A stretch of DNA of 64,000 nucleotides from Archangium violaceum (GCF_016859125.1 NZ_CP069338.1:11287501-11351500); one strand, 5' to 3'; shown: positions 35,547 through 47,470, numbered from the stretch's first letter. Program-made: numbers and translations. Notes: generated from the letters alone by a model not told the origin.

Positions 35547-36143
35547 GTGAAAATCTACGGGCTGACGGGAGGCATCGCGTCCGGCAAGAGCACCGTGAGC
35601 CGGATGTTGAGCGAATTGGGTGCCCACGTGCTGGACGCGGACGTCATCGCCCGCGAGGTGGTGGAGCCGGGCACGCCGGGGCTGAAGGCCGTGGCCGAGC
35701 GCTTCCCGGGCGTGGTGGGCCCGGACGGACGGCTGGACCGGACCGCCCTGGGAGCCCGCGTCTTCGGGGACCCGAAGGAGCGGGCCGCCCTCAACTCCAT
35801 CCTCCACCCGCTCATCGGCCAGCAGTTCCTCCTGCGCACCCACGCGCTCGGCGCCCAGGGCGTGGAGCGGATCATCTACGACGCCCCCCTCCTCATCGAG
35901 AACCGGCTGCACGAGGGGATGGACGGGGTGGTGCTGGTGTGGGTGCCCCGCGAGGTGCAGAAGGCCCGGCTGATGGCCCGCGACGGCCTGGACGAGGCGG
36001 CGGCGGAGGCCCGGCTGGCCGCCCAGCTCCCACTCGATGAGAAACGCCAGCACGCCACCTGGCTGGTGGACAACTCGGGGGAGAAGGAGGCGACCCGGGC
36101 CCGGGTGGACGAGGTATGGCGCGCCATGCTCGCGCGCGGCTGA
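35547..36143 (+). CDS. coaE: Dephospho-CoA kinase
   Basis: A 198-residue kinase for the last step of coenzyme A synthesis. P-loop GGIASGKST is at 8-16; the CoA-binding DADVIAREVVEPG and lid region follow. Further blocks are HPLIGQQF, YDAPLLIENRLH and LVWVPREVQKARLMARDGLDE. A GTG start is used. Length is normal. Six bases after the small exported protein. Confidence 0.95.
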   Translation: MKIYGLTGGIASGKSTVSRMLSELGAHVLDADVIAREVVEPGTPGLKAVAERFPGVVGPDGRLDRTALGARVFGDPKERAALNSILHPLIGQQFLLRTHALGAQGVERIIYDAPLLIENRLHEGMDGVVLVWVPREVQKARLMARDGLDEAAAEARLAAQLPLDEKRQHATWLVDNSGEKEATRARVDEVWRAMLARG

Positions 36144-36166
36144 GGGACGGGTATGCTCCGCCGCCC

Positions 36167-37348
36167 ATGAGCGAGAAGCGCAAGGAAGCCCGCGGCAAGG
36201 CCGGAACGTACTTCGTCACCGGCTTCCCGGGTTTCATCGGCAAACGGCTGGTCGAGCACATCCTCCGCGAGGAGCCCAAGGCTCACGTCTACGTCCTGGT
36301 GCAGCCCAAGCACCTCAAGGAGGCGCAGAAGGTCGCCTCCCAGCTGAGGAGCTCCGGGGGCACGCTGGAGCTGCTCACCGGCGACGTCGTGGACATGCAC
36401 CTGGGCCTGTCCGGCGAGGAGTATCAGCGGCTGTGCGAGCGGGTGACGCACATCTACCATCTGGCCGCCGTCTTCTACCTGAGCGTGCCCAAGGAGACGG
36501 CCTGGCGCATCAACGTGGACGGGACGCGCAACGTGCTGGAGCTGGCACGCGACTGCGAGCACCTCCAGCGCTTCAGCCACTTCTCCTCCTGCCACGTCTC
36601 CGGTGACCGCGTGGGCGTCATCGCCGAGGACGAGCTGGACTGTGGCCAGGGCTTCCGCAACGTCTACGAGGAGACGAAGTTCCAGGCGGAGAAGCTCGTC
36701 CAGCGCGCCGCCAACACCCTCCCCGTCACCATCTTCCGCCCGTGCAGCGTGGTGGGGGACTCGCGCACGGGGGAGATCGACCGCTTCGAGGGCCCCTACT
36801 ACCTGGGCATCCTCCTGGTGACGAGCCCGCTGGTGGTGCCGCTGCCCCTGCCCGGCAACGGCGTGGCCCCGCTCAACGTGGTGCCGGTGGACTTCGTGGT
36901 GCAGGCGGTGTGGGCCCTGTCGCACGACGCGCGCGCCGCCGGCCGCACCTTCCACCTGGTGGACCCCAACCCGATGAGCGCCCGCCGCGTCTACGAGCTC
37001 ATCGCGGAGAAGGCCAACAAGAAGCTGCCGCGCTTCAACCTGTCGGCCCGGGCCGCGGACGTGATGATGCGCCTGCCGGTGCTGGAGAAGCTCGCCCGGC
37101 CCCAGCGCGCCGCGCTCAACTACGTCAACCACCTGGCCATCTACAACTGCCACAACACCCTGGAACTGCTGGACGGCACCGGCATCCGCTGCCCTCCCCT
37201 CTCCTCCTATCTGGACCAGCTGGTGGCCTACGTGCGCGATCAATACCGCCAGCGCCGCGAGCAGGCCTCCGAGGTGGAGGATCCGTTGGACCGGGCCCCC
37301 TCCGCCCCGGATGAAGAAACGGGCGCGGACGTTCGTCGGAGCCGCTGA
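36167..37348 (+). CDS. Extended SDR, fatty acyl-CoA reductase-like
   Basis: A 393-residue NAD(P)-dependent extended short-chain dehydrogenase. The Rossmann motif is TGFPGFIG (18-25), the catalytic pair is in NVYEETKFQAEKLV, and the sequence HIYHLAAVFYLSVPKETAWR resembles the male-sterility/acyl-CoA reductase branch. The C-terminal 60 residues are less conserved. The substrate is unknown; a lipid or sugar precursor is possible. Start at ATG 36167 with a TATGCT box at 36152-36157, nine bases ahead, so it may be leaderless. The EGF-like lipoprotein gene starts two bases after its stop. Confidence 0.85.
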   Translation: MSEKRKEARGKAGTYFVTGFPGFIGKRLVEHILREEPKAHVYVLVQPKHLKEAQKVASQLRSSGGTLELLTGDVVDMHLGLSGEEYQRLCERVTHIYHLAAVFYLSVPKETAWRINVDGTRNVLELARDCEHLQRFSHFSSCHVSGDRVGVIAEDELDCGQGFRNVYEETKFQAEKLVQRAANTLPVTIFRPCSVVGDSRTGEIDRFEGPYYLGILLVTSPLVVPLPLPGNGVAPLNVVPVDFVVQAVWALSHDARAAGRTFHLVDPNPMSARRVYELIAEKANKKLPRFNLSARAADVMMRLPVLEKLARPQRAALNYVNHLAIYNCHNTLELLDGTGIRCPPLSSYLDQLVAYVRDQYRQRREQASEVEDPLDRAPSAPDEETGADVRRSR

Positions 37349-37350
37349 CC

Positions 37351-38304
37351 ATGCGACACCCCCGCTCCCGCTTCTTCTTCCTGCCCCTGGCGGCCGTGCT
37401 CGGCACGGGCTGCCTGGTGGACTCGAATCCCAACACCCCGAAGGATCCCTGCGACCCCAACCCCTGCACACAGGGCGACAAGACCGTGTGCGTCAGCGAG
37501 GACAGCAAGGCGCGCTGCGTCTGCAAGGCAGGCACCGTCCAGCGCCCCAGCGGTGTGTGCGAGCCCATCTCCAGCATCAACTGCCCCGAGCACGCGGGCG
37601 ACAGCGCGGAGCCGGATGACTGCCTCTCGCGCGCCGCCACGCTCACGACGAGCAGCGCGTCGCGGCAGCAGAGCATCGAGCCCGTCGGCGACTACGACTT
37701 CTTCCGCGTCGATGCCACCCAGCGCGGCATCTACAGCGTCACCGTGGAGCCCGGAGAGGGCTCGCTCATGCCGCGCGTGGACGTCTTCGATCCGGCGGGC
37801 CAGTGGCTCACGTCCCAGGACGGTCGGCCCAAGGCCCAGGTGGGTTTCAAGGCCCGCGCCTCGGGGCCCTACTACGTGCGCGTGAGCCACTCGCCGATGG
37901 ATCCGTCCGCCGCCACCGGGCTGTACTCCCTCTCCTTCGCCTCGCTGGGCGAGGATGACCACGGCGACGCGTCCACCGAGGCCACCACCGTCTCCGCGGA
38001 CGACTGGAACACCTCCTCGCCCACCAACCGCTACGGGCGCCTCGAGTACGGCCTGGACGAGGACTGGTTCGCCCTCTCCGTCACCCAGGGCGTCCTGTAT
38101 CGCATCGAGTTCGACACCAGCCGCTCCGTGCCCGCGGTCGCATTCTTCACCCGCGAGGACGTGAAGAACCCGTTCCACACCTCGAAGAACACGTACGTGG
38201 AGATCCGGGCGCAGAGCACCACCACGCTCTACTTCGATCTCTACTCGCCGCAGGGCGAGGCGGGCAGCTACGCCTTCCGGGTGTTCTACTACCCCGACAG
38301 GTAG
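37351..38304 (+). CDS. Lipoprotein with EGF-like module and PPC-type domains
   Basis: A 317-residue exported protein with lipobox LGTGC (Cys at about 21). Next come an EGF-like Cys pattern (CDPNPCTQGDKTVCVSEDSK, then RCVCKAGT) and two beta domains resembling pre-peptidase C-terminal (PPC) modules: DYDFFRVDATQRGIYSVTVE and DEDWFALSVTQGVLYRIEFD. Surface display with ligand or protein binding is likely. It follows the SDR by two bases, suggesting one transcript. Its stop codon abuts the stop of the convergent TPR gene with no spacing. Confidence 0.82.
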   Translation: MRHPRSRFFFLPLAAVLGTGCLVDSNPNTPKDPCDPNPCTQGDKTVCVSEDSKARCVCKAGTVQRPSGVCEPISSINCPEHAGDSAEPDDCLSRAATLTTSSASRQQSIEPVGDYDFFRVDATQRGIYSVTVEPGEGSLMPRVDVFDPAGQWLTSQDGRPKAQVGFKARASGPYYVRVSHSPMDPSAATGLYSLSFASLGEDDHGDASTEATTVSADDWNTSSPTNRYGRLEYGLDEDWFALSVTQGVLYRIEFDTSRSVPAVAFFTREDVKNPFHTSKNTYVEIRAQSTTTLYFDLYSPQGEAGSYAFRVFYYPDR

Positions 38305-39219
38305 TCAGCGGATGGTGATGATGTCCTGGTCCAGCAACTGGACCAGGACACGCATCGTGTCCGGCCGGGACATGCCCGACACGGAGAAGAGCGCCTCGAA
38401 GCTGAGCTGCCCGTCGATGCGTGACAGCAGGAAGCCCGTGCGGGGATCCAGGCTGAGCTTCATCAGATCCGCCATGCGGAGCTTCAGCGTGGGCACCCGC
38501 TTCAGGTCCCCCAGCTTCGCCTCCAGCGCGGCCTGCTGCTGACGCACGCAGCACTCGCGAGCCGCCGCCAGCAGTGGATGCCCTGGAGCCATCTGCTCGA
38601 CCTTGCGCAGCAACTCCATCGCGCTCGACACGTCACCCAGAGAGAGCAGTTCCTCCACGCCCTGCAGCAACGTGGCCACGGGCACCGGCGCGGGCGTCTG
38701 CGCACGAGCGGCGACCGGCACGGGCGTCACCGCACGAACGGGCGCGGGCGCTGGCGCACGCGTGGGCACCGGCGCGGGCGTTACCGCACGGACGGGGGCG
38801 GGCGCGGACGCACGCGTGGCCACGGGCGCGGGCGGAACCGGCCGGGGAGCCATGGGCTCGGGCTCGGCGAGGAAGTCCAGCACGTCGGCGGTGATGAGAC
38901 GGGGCTCGGGCACCGGGGAGGCCACCTCCGCCTCGTCCAGCAGGACGACGCTCACCTCCAGCGCGTGATGGGGCGCCACGGACGCAACGGGGGGCACGGA
39001 ACGGGGCGTGGCGGCGAGCGAGGCCTCGCTCTTCGCGAGCCACTCCCGGGCCCGGCGGTGGGTGGGATCATGCGACAGGGCACGCAGGAAGAGGTTCCGG
39101 GCCCCCTCGTTGTCCCCGCCGAGGTGCAGCCAGAGCCCCGCCTCCATGAGTTGGTTGGCCCGGATGACGTCGTGGCCCGGACCCGGCTGGATACCAATAG
39201 CGGTTTGGGGCGCGATCAC
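38305..39219 (-). CDS. TPR protein with Pro/Ala/Val repeats and a PATAN-like tail
   Basis: A 304-residue cytosolic protein. Residues about 15-60 contain a TPR-like pair (AGLWLHLGGDNEGARNLFLR, HDPTHRRAREWLAK). Residues about 125-185 are low-complexity Ala/Pro/Val/Arg repeats (APVRAVTPAPVPTRAPAPAP). The C-terminal 65 residues (GFLLSRIDGQLSFEALFSVS, RPDTMRVLVQLLDQDIITI) match a short module common at the ends of myxobacterial signalling proteins. GTG 39219 is chosen for GGAGG upstream and because it excludes an unrelated N-terminus. Function is unknown; a scaffold in signalling is plausible. Confidence 0.7.
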   Translation of the reverse strand: MIAPQTAIGIQPGPGHDVIRANQLMEAGLWLHLGGDNEGARNLFLRALSHDPTHRRAREWLAKSEASLAATPRSVPPVASVAPHHALEVSVVLLDEAEVASPVPEPRLITADVLDFLAEPEPMAPRPVPPAPVATRASAPAPVRAVTPAPVPTRAPAPAPVRAVTPVPVAARAQTPAPVPVATLLQGVEELLSLGDVSSAMELLRKVEQMAPGHPLLAAARECCVRQQQAALEAKLGDLKRVPTLKLRMADLMKLSLDPRTGFLLSRIDGQLSFEALFSVSGMSRPDTMRVLVQLLDQDIITIR

Positions 39220-39372
39220 CGGGAACCTCCAGACTGGAGCCCTTTCAAGGGAACTCAGGAAACCGATACAACCGGTGGAAATCCTAGGCTCCCCCCAGTT
39301 TCGCGTCAAACGCTAAAGGCGGATTTTTTCAGGCTAAAAGCACGACTTCGTCAATCCATGAGCCTCCCGAAT

Positions 39373-39412
39373 TCCGGGAGTGCACTCCGGGTGACCGGGA
39401 GTGCACTCCGGA
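39373..39412. promoter_or_regulatory. Two identical palindromes, 21 bp apart
   Basis: GAGTGCACTC, flanked by CCGG on both sides, occurs at 39378-39387 and 39399-39408. Their centres are 21 bp apart, two helical turns, as expected for a protein binding on one face. They lie in the 205-bp gap between the aminotransferase stop and the TPR start, so they may control the TPR gene. The gap is otherwise empty. Confidence 0.5.
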
Positions 39413-39424
39413 AGCGGCGAGCGC

Positions 39425-40666
39425 TCAGGACTTCAGGGCGCGCTCGAGGATGCGCACGCCGTGGTCCAGGTCGTCGTTGGTGACGGTGTAGGCCGGGGCG
39501 AAGCGGATGGTCTTCTCCCCCGCGGCATTGACGAGCAGGCCCAGCTCCCGGCACCGGGAGATGAAGGGCGCGGCGTCCTGGAAGAGCTCCACGCCGATCA
39601 GCAGACCCAGGCCGCGCGCCTCCTTGATGATGGAAGGCATGCGGCCCTGGAGCTCGCGCAGGCGGGTGAGGAAGTACTCGCCCTTCTGCTCCACCTCGCG
39701 GAGCATCTGGGGCTCGGTCACCTTGCGGACGACGACGTTGGCGGCGACCGCGGCGATCAGGTTGCCGCCGAAGGTGGAGCCGTGGGTGCCCGGCGTCAGG
39801 CTCTTGCCCGCCTCATCCGTGCACAGCATGGCGCCAATGGGCAGGCCGTTGCCGAGCGACTTCGCCAGGCTGATGCCGTCCGGGAGGATGCCCTCGTGCT
39901 GGTAGGCGAAGGCCTTGCCGGTGCGGCCCATGCCGGTCTGGATCTCATCCACGAGCAGCAGCAGCCCCTTCTCGTCGCACAGGGCGCGCAGGCCCTGGAG
40001 GAAGCCCTTCGGCGCCGCGCGCACGCCGCCCTCGCCCTGGATGGGCTCCACGAGGATGGCCGCGGTGTGCGGACCCACCGCCTTGCGCACGGCGTCCAGG
40101 TCCCCGTAGGGCACGTGGGTGAAGCCCGCCGGCAGCGGCTCGAAGCCCTTCTGGTACCTGGTCTGGCCGGTGGCGGTGACGGTGGCCAGCGTGCGCCCGT
40201 GGAAGGAGTTCTCGAAGGTGATGACCTCGTAGCGGTCGGCGTTGCCCCGGTCCTTCTGGACCTTGCGGGCCAGCTTGATGAGGGCCTCGTTGGCCTCCGC
40301 GCCCGAGTTGCAGAAGAAGGCGCGCTGCAGGCCCGAGGCGGCCGTGAGCCGGGAGGCCAGCTCGATCTGCGGCTCCGTGTAGAAGGCGTTGGAGACGTGC
40401 CAGAGCTTGTCGAGCTGGGCCCTCACCGCGGCCACGACCTCGGGGTGGCAGTGGCCGAGCCCACACGTGGCGATGCCGCCGAGCAGGTCCAGATACTCCC
40501 GGCCATCGGCGTCCCAGACGCGCGAGCCCAGCCCGCGCTCCAGCACGATGGGCTGTTGCTTGTAGTTCTGCAGCAGGTGGGCCTTGGCCTTGTCGATCCA
40601 CTGATCGTTCTTGCCGGAAGAGGTGGAAGTGGCCTGCGCGGCGGCGTCGGTTTTGACGGTTCTCAT
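39425..40666 (-). CDS. argD: Acetylornithine-type class III aminotransferase
   Basis: A 413-residue PLP enzyme. The PLP lysine is Lys269 in ISLAKSLGNGLPIGAM. DEIQTGMGRTGKAF, TFGGNLIAAVAANVV, FCNSGAEANEALIKLAR and the TFEN-FHGRT block are typical of acetylornithine/ornithine aminotransferases. No other arg gene is adjacent, so an ornithine or succinylornithine specificity is not excluded. An upstream GTG at 40684 would add six residues; ATG 40666 gives the usual N-terminus. It lies 39 bp after hslU in the same direction. Confidence 0.88.
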   Translation of the reverse strand: MRTVKTDAAAQATSTSSGKNDQWIDKAKAHLLQNYKQQPIVLERGLGSRVWDADGREYLDLLGGIATCGLGHCHPEVVAAVRAQLDKLWHVSNAFYTEPQIELASRLTAASGLQRAFFCNSGAEANEALIKLARKVQKDRGNADRYEVITFENSFHGRTLATVTATGQTRYQKGFEPLPAGFTHVPYGDLDAVRKAVGPHTAAILVEPIQGEGGVRAAPKGFLQGLRALCDEKGLLLLVDEIQTGMGRTGKAFAYQHEGILPDGISLAKSLGNGLPIGAMLCTDEAGKSLTPGTHGSTFGGNLIAAVAANVVVRKVTEPQMLREVEQKGEYFLTRLRELQGRMPSIIKEARGLGLLIGVELFQDAAPFISRCRELGLLVNAAGEKTIRFAPAYTVTNDDLDHGVRILERALKS

Positions 40667-40705
40667 GGAGATCTCGTGGGGCACGAAAGGGTCCCTGGGG
40701 TGGGA

Positions 40706-42106
<1,401 letters not shown>

Positions 42107-42118
42107 GGTGGTGCTCCC

Positions 42119-42646
42119 TCAGAGCTCTTCGATGGTGACGTTGGAGTTGGTGTAGATGCAGATGTCCGCGGCGATCTGCATGGCGTGGGTGGCCACTTCG
42201 CGGGCGGACAGCTGCGTGTGGGTCATGAGCGCGCGGGCGGCGGAGAGCGCGTAGGGGCCGCCACTGCCCACGGAGGCGATGCCGAAGTCGGGCTCGATGA
42301 CGTCTCCCGCGCCGGAGAGGATGAAGGTCTTCTCGCGGTCGGCCACGATGAGCAGGGCCTCCAGGCGGCGCAGGAAGCGGTCGGTGCGCCAGTCCTTCCC
42401 GAGCTCGACACACGCGCGGGCGAGGTTCTTCTGGTGCTCCTTGAGACGAGCCTCGAAGCGCTCGAAGAGGGTGAAGGCGTCGGCGGTGCTGCCCGCGAAG
42501 CCGGCGAGGACGGAGCCATCACCGATGCGGCGGACCTTCTTCGCGGTGTTCTTCATGATGGTCTTGTCGAGACTGACCTGACCGTCACCCGCGATGACGA
42601 CCTTCCCCTCTCGGCGGACACAGAGGATGGTGGTGCCATGGAACAT
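42119..42646 (-). CDS. hslV: ATP-dependent protease subunit HslV
   Basis: A 175-residue proteasome-like peptidase. Removal of MFHG would expose Thr5 of [11 protein letters not shown] as the nucleophile. Family blocks are [40 protein letters not shown] and [19 protein letters not shown]. Upstream on its strand is GTTAAAC, nine bases before the ATG, without a Shine-Dalgarno sequence, so it may be leaderless. Operon hslV-hslU. Confidence 0.97.
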   Translation of the reverse strand: MFHGTTILCVRREGKVVIAGDGQVSLDKTIMKNTAKKVRRIGDGSVLAGFAGSTADAFTLFERFEARLKEHQKNLARACVELGKDWRTDRFLRRLEALLIVADREKTFILSGAGDVIEPDFGIASVGSGGPYALSAARALMTHTQLSAREVATHAMQIAADICIYTNSNVTIEEL

Positions 42647-42745
42647 GCCCGGGGGTTTAACAAGCGGGAGAGGGGGTTTCCATGATTCCCCGACCGGTTG
42701 TTCGCCCCCTCACCCTCCGCGCGGTGGCGCTGCGCGGTGCGTCGT

Positions 42746-43786
42746 TCAGACGGGCAGATAGCGCCGTTCATCCGCGATGGCCGCGGCGCCGAGGGCCCGC
42801 ACCCGCTCGTCCCGACTGTTCGCCAGCACCTCGGAGCCAAGTCGCATCCTCGACGTCTGGCCGGGTTGCCCCGGGGGCGGCAGCCGACGATCGACGAGGG
42901 CGAGCACCCGGCTCATCAGGTTCGGCGCCAGCCCCTGCGCACGCGCCGACAGCCACGACATGAACGAGACGGCCCGCTCCGGATCCCCGTGCTCGGCGGC
43001 GTCGACGACCACGCGGGCCGTGCGCTCGGCGCGGGTCGACGTGCTCGGCGAGGTCAGACTGCGGGTGAACCACTGGAACTCCTCCTCCACGCGGCCATTG
43101 AAGTGCACATGCAACGGCGCGCCATTGCTCAAGGGCGGCGGGGTGATGGTGCTGACGTACACGCCCTCCTTGGCCAGTTCGACGGAGAGCGTCTCGGACC
43201 AGCCCGTGGCCGCGTACTTGCCGACGGCGTAGGCCGCCTGGTGCGGGGTCGGCACCTTCCCCCCAATCGAGGTGATGTTCACGATGCGTCCGAAGTGGCG
43301 TGACCGCATGTGCGGCAGGACGGCCATCGTCGGGCGGTAATGCACCCAGAAGATGTTGCGCAGCGCCGTCTCGACATCCTCCGGCGCCAGCTCGACCGCC
43401 GGCCCCACGAAGCACTGGCCGGCGTTGTTCACGAGCACGTCGATCGTCCCGAAGCGATCGAGCACCCGCGCGACGAACGCGTCCACCTGCGCGGGGTCGC
43501 TCGCGTCGCAGGCCTCCCCGAACACCTCGGCCCCCCGCTTGCGGAAGGCCTCCGTGGCCCGGGCAATCACCTCACCGTCGCGGCCACAGATGGCCAGCCG
43601 GCAGCCTCGCCGCAGGAACTCGCGCGCGATGGCGAGCCCCAGCCCACGTCCGCCTCCTGTGATCATCACCACCCGCCCGCGCAGGTTGATGCGCCGCGCT
43701 CGCCGGGCCGCGACCCCCAGGAGCAACCCGGCTCCCGCCACCAAGCCCAGCACCCCCACCCCACCCCAAGACGCTCGCCCCGCCAT
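42746..43786 (-). CDS. Membrane-anchored short-chain dehydrogenase
   Basis: A 346-residue classical SDR with an N-terminal hydrophobic anchor (GGVGVLGLVAGAGLLLGVAA, 8-28). The NAD-binding motif is TGGGRGLG (43-50), with NNAG at 120-123 and catalytic Ser173, Tyr186 and Lys190 (YAVGK). The C-terminal 100 residues lack close parallels. The substrate is unknown; lipid or steroid-like ketones suit such anchored SDRs. The start is set at ATG 43786 after GGGAGGGGG; a much longer open frame upstream is not protein-like. It is divergent from the FHA activator. Confidence 0.85.
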   Translation of the reverse strand: MAGRASWGGVGVLGLVAGAGLLLGVAARRARRINLRGRVVMITGGGRGLGLAIAREFLRRGCRLAICGRDGEVIARATEAFRKRGAEVFGEACDASDPAQVDAFVARVLDRFGTIDVLVNNAGQCFVGPAVELAPEDVETALRNIFWVHYRPTMAVLPHMRSRHFGRIVNITSIGGKVPTPHQAAYAVGKYAATGWSETLSVELAKEGVYVSTITPPPLSNGAPLHVHFNGRVEEEFQWFTRSLTSPSTSTRAERTARVVVDAAEHGDPERAVSFMSWLSARAQGLAPNLMSRVLALVDRRLPPPGQPGQTSRMRLGSEVLANSRDERVRALGAAAIADERRYLPV

Positions 43787-43982
43787 GCTCGCCCCCTCCC
43801 CCGACTTCGTCCTCGGCCCCTTCCGTGGGCCCCCGCGCCGACTGAGGGTAGTCAGCCCTGGTATAGCTGACCACTCTCCCCAGGGGACGTCCGCCGGACG
43901 ACACCCGGCCGGACAGGGAATCGGTGAAAGACCCGCTGACACGTCGTGCCATATGGCCGGCGAGCGTGGTAGCGTCCGGCGC
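43787..43982. promoter_or_regulatory. Divergent promoter region with dyads
   Basis: Between the SDR and the FHA activator. GTCAGC (43851-43856) and GCTGAC (43866-43871) form a perfect 6-bp inverted repeat with nine bases between. CGTCC and GGACG form another just after 43885. TAGCGT at 43970-43975 lies seven bases before the activator GTG and could be its -10 box for a leaderless message. No regulator can be named. Confidence 0.4.
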
Positions 43983-45332
<1,350 letters not shown>

Positions 45333-45409
45333 GCCGAATCCCCCCATTGCGATGACCCCGGCGCCTCCCGTCCGACGTGGAGGCCTCCGCCAGAGGTATG
45401 TCCATGGCT

Positions 45410-45504
45410 GGTGACGGCTGTCACCAGGCCGTGACGGCTGTCACCACGCCGTGACGCGGGTCTCCCGAGGAGGAGCCCATCCCGGAGTGATGACGGGAGT
45501 CACC
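45410..45504 (+). promoter_or_regulatory. Phased inverted-repeat array, candidate enhancer for sigma-54
   Basis: TGAC-N4-GTCA occurs at 45412-45423, 45432-45443 and 45491-45502, with a near copy (TGAC-N4-GTCT) at 45452-45463. The first three are spaced exactly 20 bp centre to centre; the first is extended to GGTGACGGCTGTCACC. The array lies about 80-180 bp upstream of the -24/-12 element, the usual place for an enhancer-binding protein site. Confidence 0.65.
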
Positions 45505-45579
45505 GGACACGCCCCGCCTCGAGCTGGCCTTCCCAGTGAAATCGAAGGTTTCCACCATCAGCGACCATGACGCGGCGCG

Positions 45580-45596
45580 TTGGCACACAACCTGCT
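45580..45596 (+). promoter_or_regulatory. Sigma-54 (-24/-12) promoter of the M4 protease gene
   Basis: TTGGCACACAACCTGCT fits the consensus TGGCAC-N5-TTGC(A/T), with invariant GG and GC ten bases apart and one mismatch in TTGC. The predicted start is near 45607. A GCCACC/GGTGGC hairpin (45614-45628) lies in the leader before ATG 45662. The adjacent gene encodes a sigma-54 activator. Confidence 0.65.
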
Positions 45597-45661
45597 CTGT
45601 ACGGCACACATCAGCCACCAACGGTGGCCGTATCCCACGCCGGAGCAGAAAGCCCACCGCC

Positions 45662-47470
45662 ATGCAGATCTCCAACCGCCTCCAGAAGCCGTCCGTCGCG
45701 CCTCCGTCGTCCCCTACTGCTCAGCCGCTCGCCGAGTCCACGCCGAAGAGCCAGGCCCGCGCCGTCACGGGTTTCGAGTCCGGCTCGAGCTTCACGTCGG
45801 CCACCGCGCGCCCCGCCGTGACGCTCGCGCCGACGGCGATCTCCGCCACGGCCACCGGACCCCTGGCCCTGAACAGCCCGGAGGCCCGGAGCGCCATCCA
45901 GAAGTCGATCGACTTCCTCCAGAAGCAGTCCAGCGCTGGCCTCCGTGGCGTGGTGCCCGGCCCGAGCGCCGCCCAGGCCGTCTCGCCCCGCTCCGTGGAG
46001 AAGGACGAGCTGGGCATGACGCACGTGCGCCTGGACCGCCAGCACGAGGGCGTGAAGGTCTTCGGCGAGCAGCTCATCTCCCACCTCGACAAGGACGGCA
46101 AGGTGGCGAGCATGACGGGCGAGCTCTCCCGGATCCCCACCGGGCTGGGCAAGGAGCCGGTGAAGCTGTCGGCCAACGACGCGCTGGCCATCGCGCAAAA
46201 GGAGTTCGCCGGCAAGACGGACCAGGCCACTCCGCCATCCTCCGAGCGCGTGATCGTCCAGGACAAGCAGGGCAACTACCGCGCGGCCTACCACGTTCAG
46301 CTCACCAACACCCAGGAACTCGAGTCCAACGCCCGTCCCCGGCGGATGAACTACTTCGTCGACGCCAACAGCGGCGAGCTGCTCAAGAGCTTCGACCAGA
46401 TGGGCGGCATCGAGCTGCCCAGGGCCCACGCCCACGACGCCGCGCGGGGTGCCTCCGCCAGCCCGGCCACGCCCACCACGCCGACCCCTCCCGCCACGGG
46501 CAAGACGGATGACACCTCGCTCTACAGCGGCAAGGTGGACCTCTCCACCACGAAGAACGCCCATGGCACCTACTCCCTGGAGGACAAGACCCGCGGCAAG
46601 GGCGTGGTGACGTACGACGCGAAGAACAAGGCGACGGCCAGCGGCCAGACAGCCATCACGGACAAGAACGACGTGTGGGGCGAGGCCTCGGACGACTCGC
46701 GCACCAGGGCCGCGGTGGACGCGCACTACGGCGCCCAGACGACGTATGACTTCCTGAAGGAAGTGCTCGGACGCGACTCGTTGGACGACAAGGGCGAGAA
46801 GCTCGTCTCCTACGTGCACGTCGACAAGAACTTCGTGAACGCCTACTGGGACGGCACGAAGATGAACTACGGCGATGGTGACGGCAAGGACGCCGGCCCG
46901 CTCACCACCCTGGACATCGCCGGGCACGAGATCGGCCACGGCCTCACCGAGCGCACCGCGGGCCTCATCTACGACGGCGAGTCCGGCGGCCTCAACGAGG
47001 CGATGAGCGACGTCATCGGCACGGGCGTGGAGTGGTTCGCCTCCCAGAAGAACCAGGCCGTCCAGTTCGACTGGAAGGTGGGCGAGGACGCGTGGACGCC
47101 GGCCAATGGCACCGGCGACGCACTGCGCTACATGGATGACCCGACGAAGGACGGGTACTCCATCGACAACTACAAGGACTACCCGAAGCAGACGGAGGTG
47201 CACGGCTCCAGCGGCATCGCCAACAACGCCTTCTATCTGCTCGCCAACGGTGGCACCAACCGCACCTCGGGCCAGAAGGTGGACGACGGCATCGGCATGG
47301 AGAAGGGGCTGAAGGTCTACTACCGCGCCCTCGCCCACTACATGACGCCTACCACCACCTTCGCCCAGGCCCGCCAGGCCACCCTCAACGCCGCCACGGA
47401 CCTCTACGGCGCCAACTCGGCCGAGGTGAAGAAGGTGAAGGAGAGCTGGAGCGCGGTGGGCGTGAATTGA
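45662..47470 (+). CDS. M4 (thermolysin-family) metalloprotease without signal peptide
   Basis: A 602-residue zinc protease. Zinc ligands are His422 and His426 in GHEIGHGLTE, with catalytic Glu423, and Glu446 in GGLNEAMSD. The second catalytic His514 is in VHGSSGIANNAFYL. The FTP/PepSY-type propeptide region spans about 65-245. A Pro/Thr-rich linker (262-282) follows, then the catalytic domain (about 285-602). The N-terminus (MQISNRLQKPSVAPPSSPTA) has no hydrophobic core, so export would be non-classical, or the enzyme is released on lysis. No close Shine-Dalgarno sequence is seen, so the start is less certain. Confidence 0.9.
   Translation: MQISNRLQKPSVAPPSSPTAQPLAESTPKSQARAVTGFESGSSFTSATARPAVTLAPTAISATATGPLALNSPEARSAIQKSIDFLQKQSSAGLRGVVPGPSAAQAVSPRSVEKDELGMTHVRLDRQHEGVKVFGEQLISHLDKDGKVASMTGELSRIPTGLGKEPVKLSANDALAIAQKEFAGKTDQATPPSSERVIVQDKQGNYRAAYHVQLTNTQELESNARPRRMNYFVDANSGELLKSFDQMGGIELPRAHAHDAARGASASPATPTTPTPPATGKTDDTSLYSGKVDLSTTKNAHGTYSLEDKTRGKGVVTYDAKNKATASGQTAITDKNDVWGEASDDSRTRAAVDAHYGAQTTYDFLKEVLGRDSLDDKGEKLVSYVHVDKNFVNAYWDGTKMNYGDGDGKDAGPLTTLDIAGHEIGHGLTERTAGLIYDGESGGLNEAMSDVIGTGVEWFASQKNQAVQFDWKVGEDAWTPANGTGDALRYMDDPTKDGYSIDNYKDYPKQTEVHGSSGIANNAFYLLANGGTNRTSGQKVDDGIGMEKGLKVYYRALAHYMTPTTTFAQARQATLNAATDLYGANSAEVKKVKESWSAVGVN

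Noticed and set aside
38680-38850. A DNA tandem repeat or CRISPR-like array inside the TPR gene
   Set aside because: The repetition follows the Ala/Pro/Val codons of the protein, has no constant spacer length and is explained by low-complexity coding.
43353-43982. A longer start for the FHA activator
   Set aside because: The added 210 residues are Arg/Pro-rich and lie antisense to the SDR gene; the FHA fold begins only after 43983.
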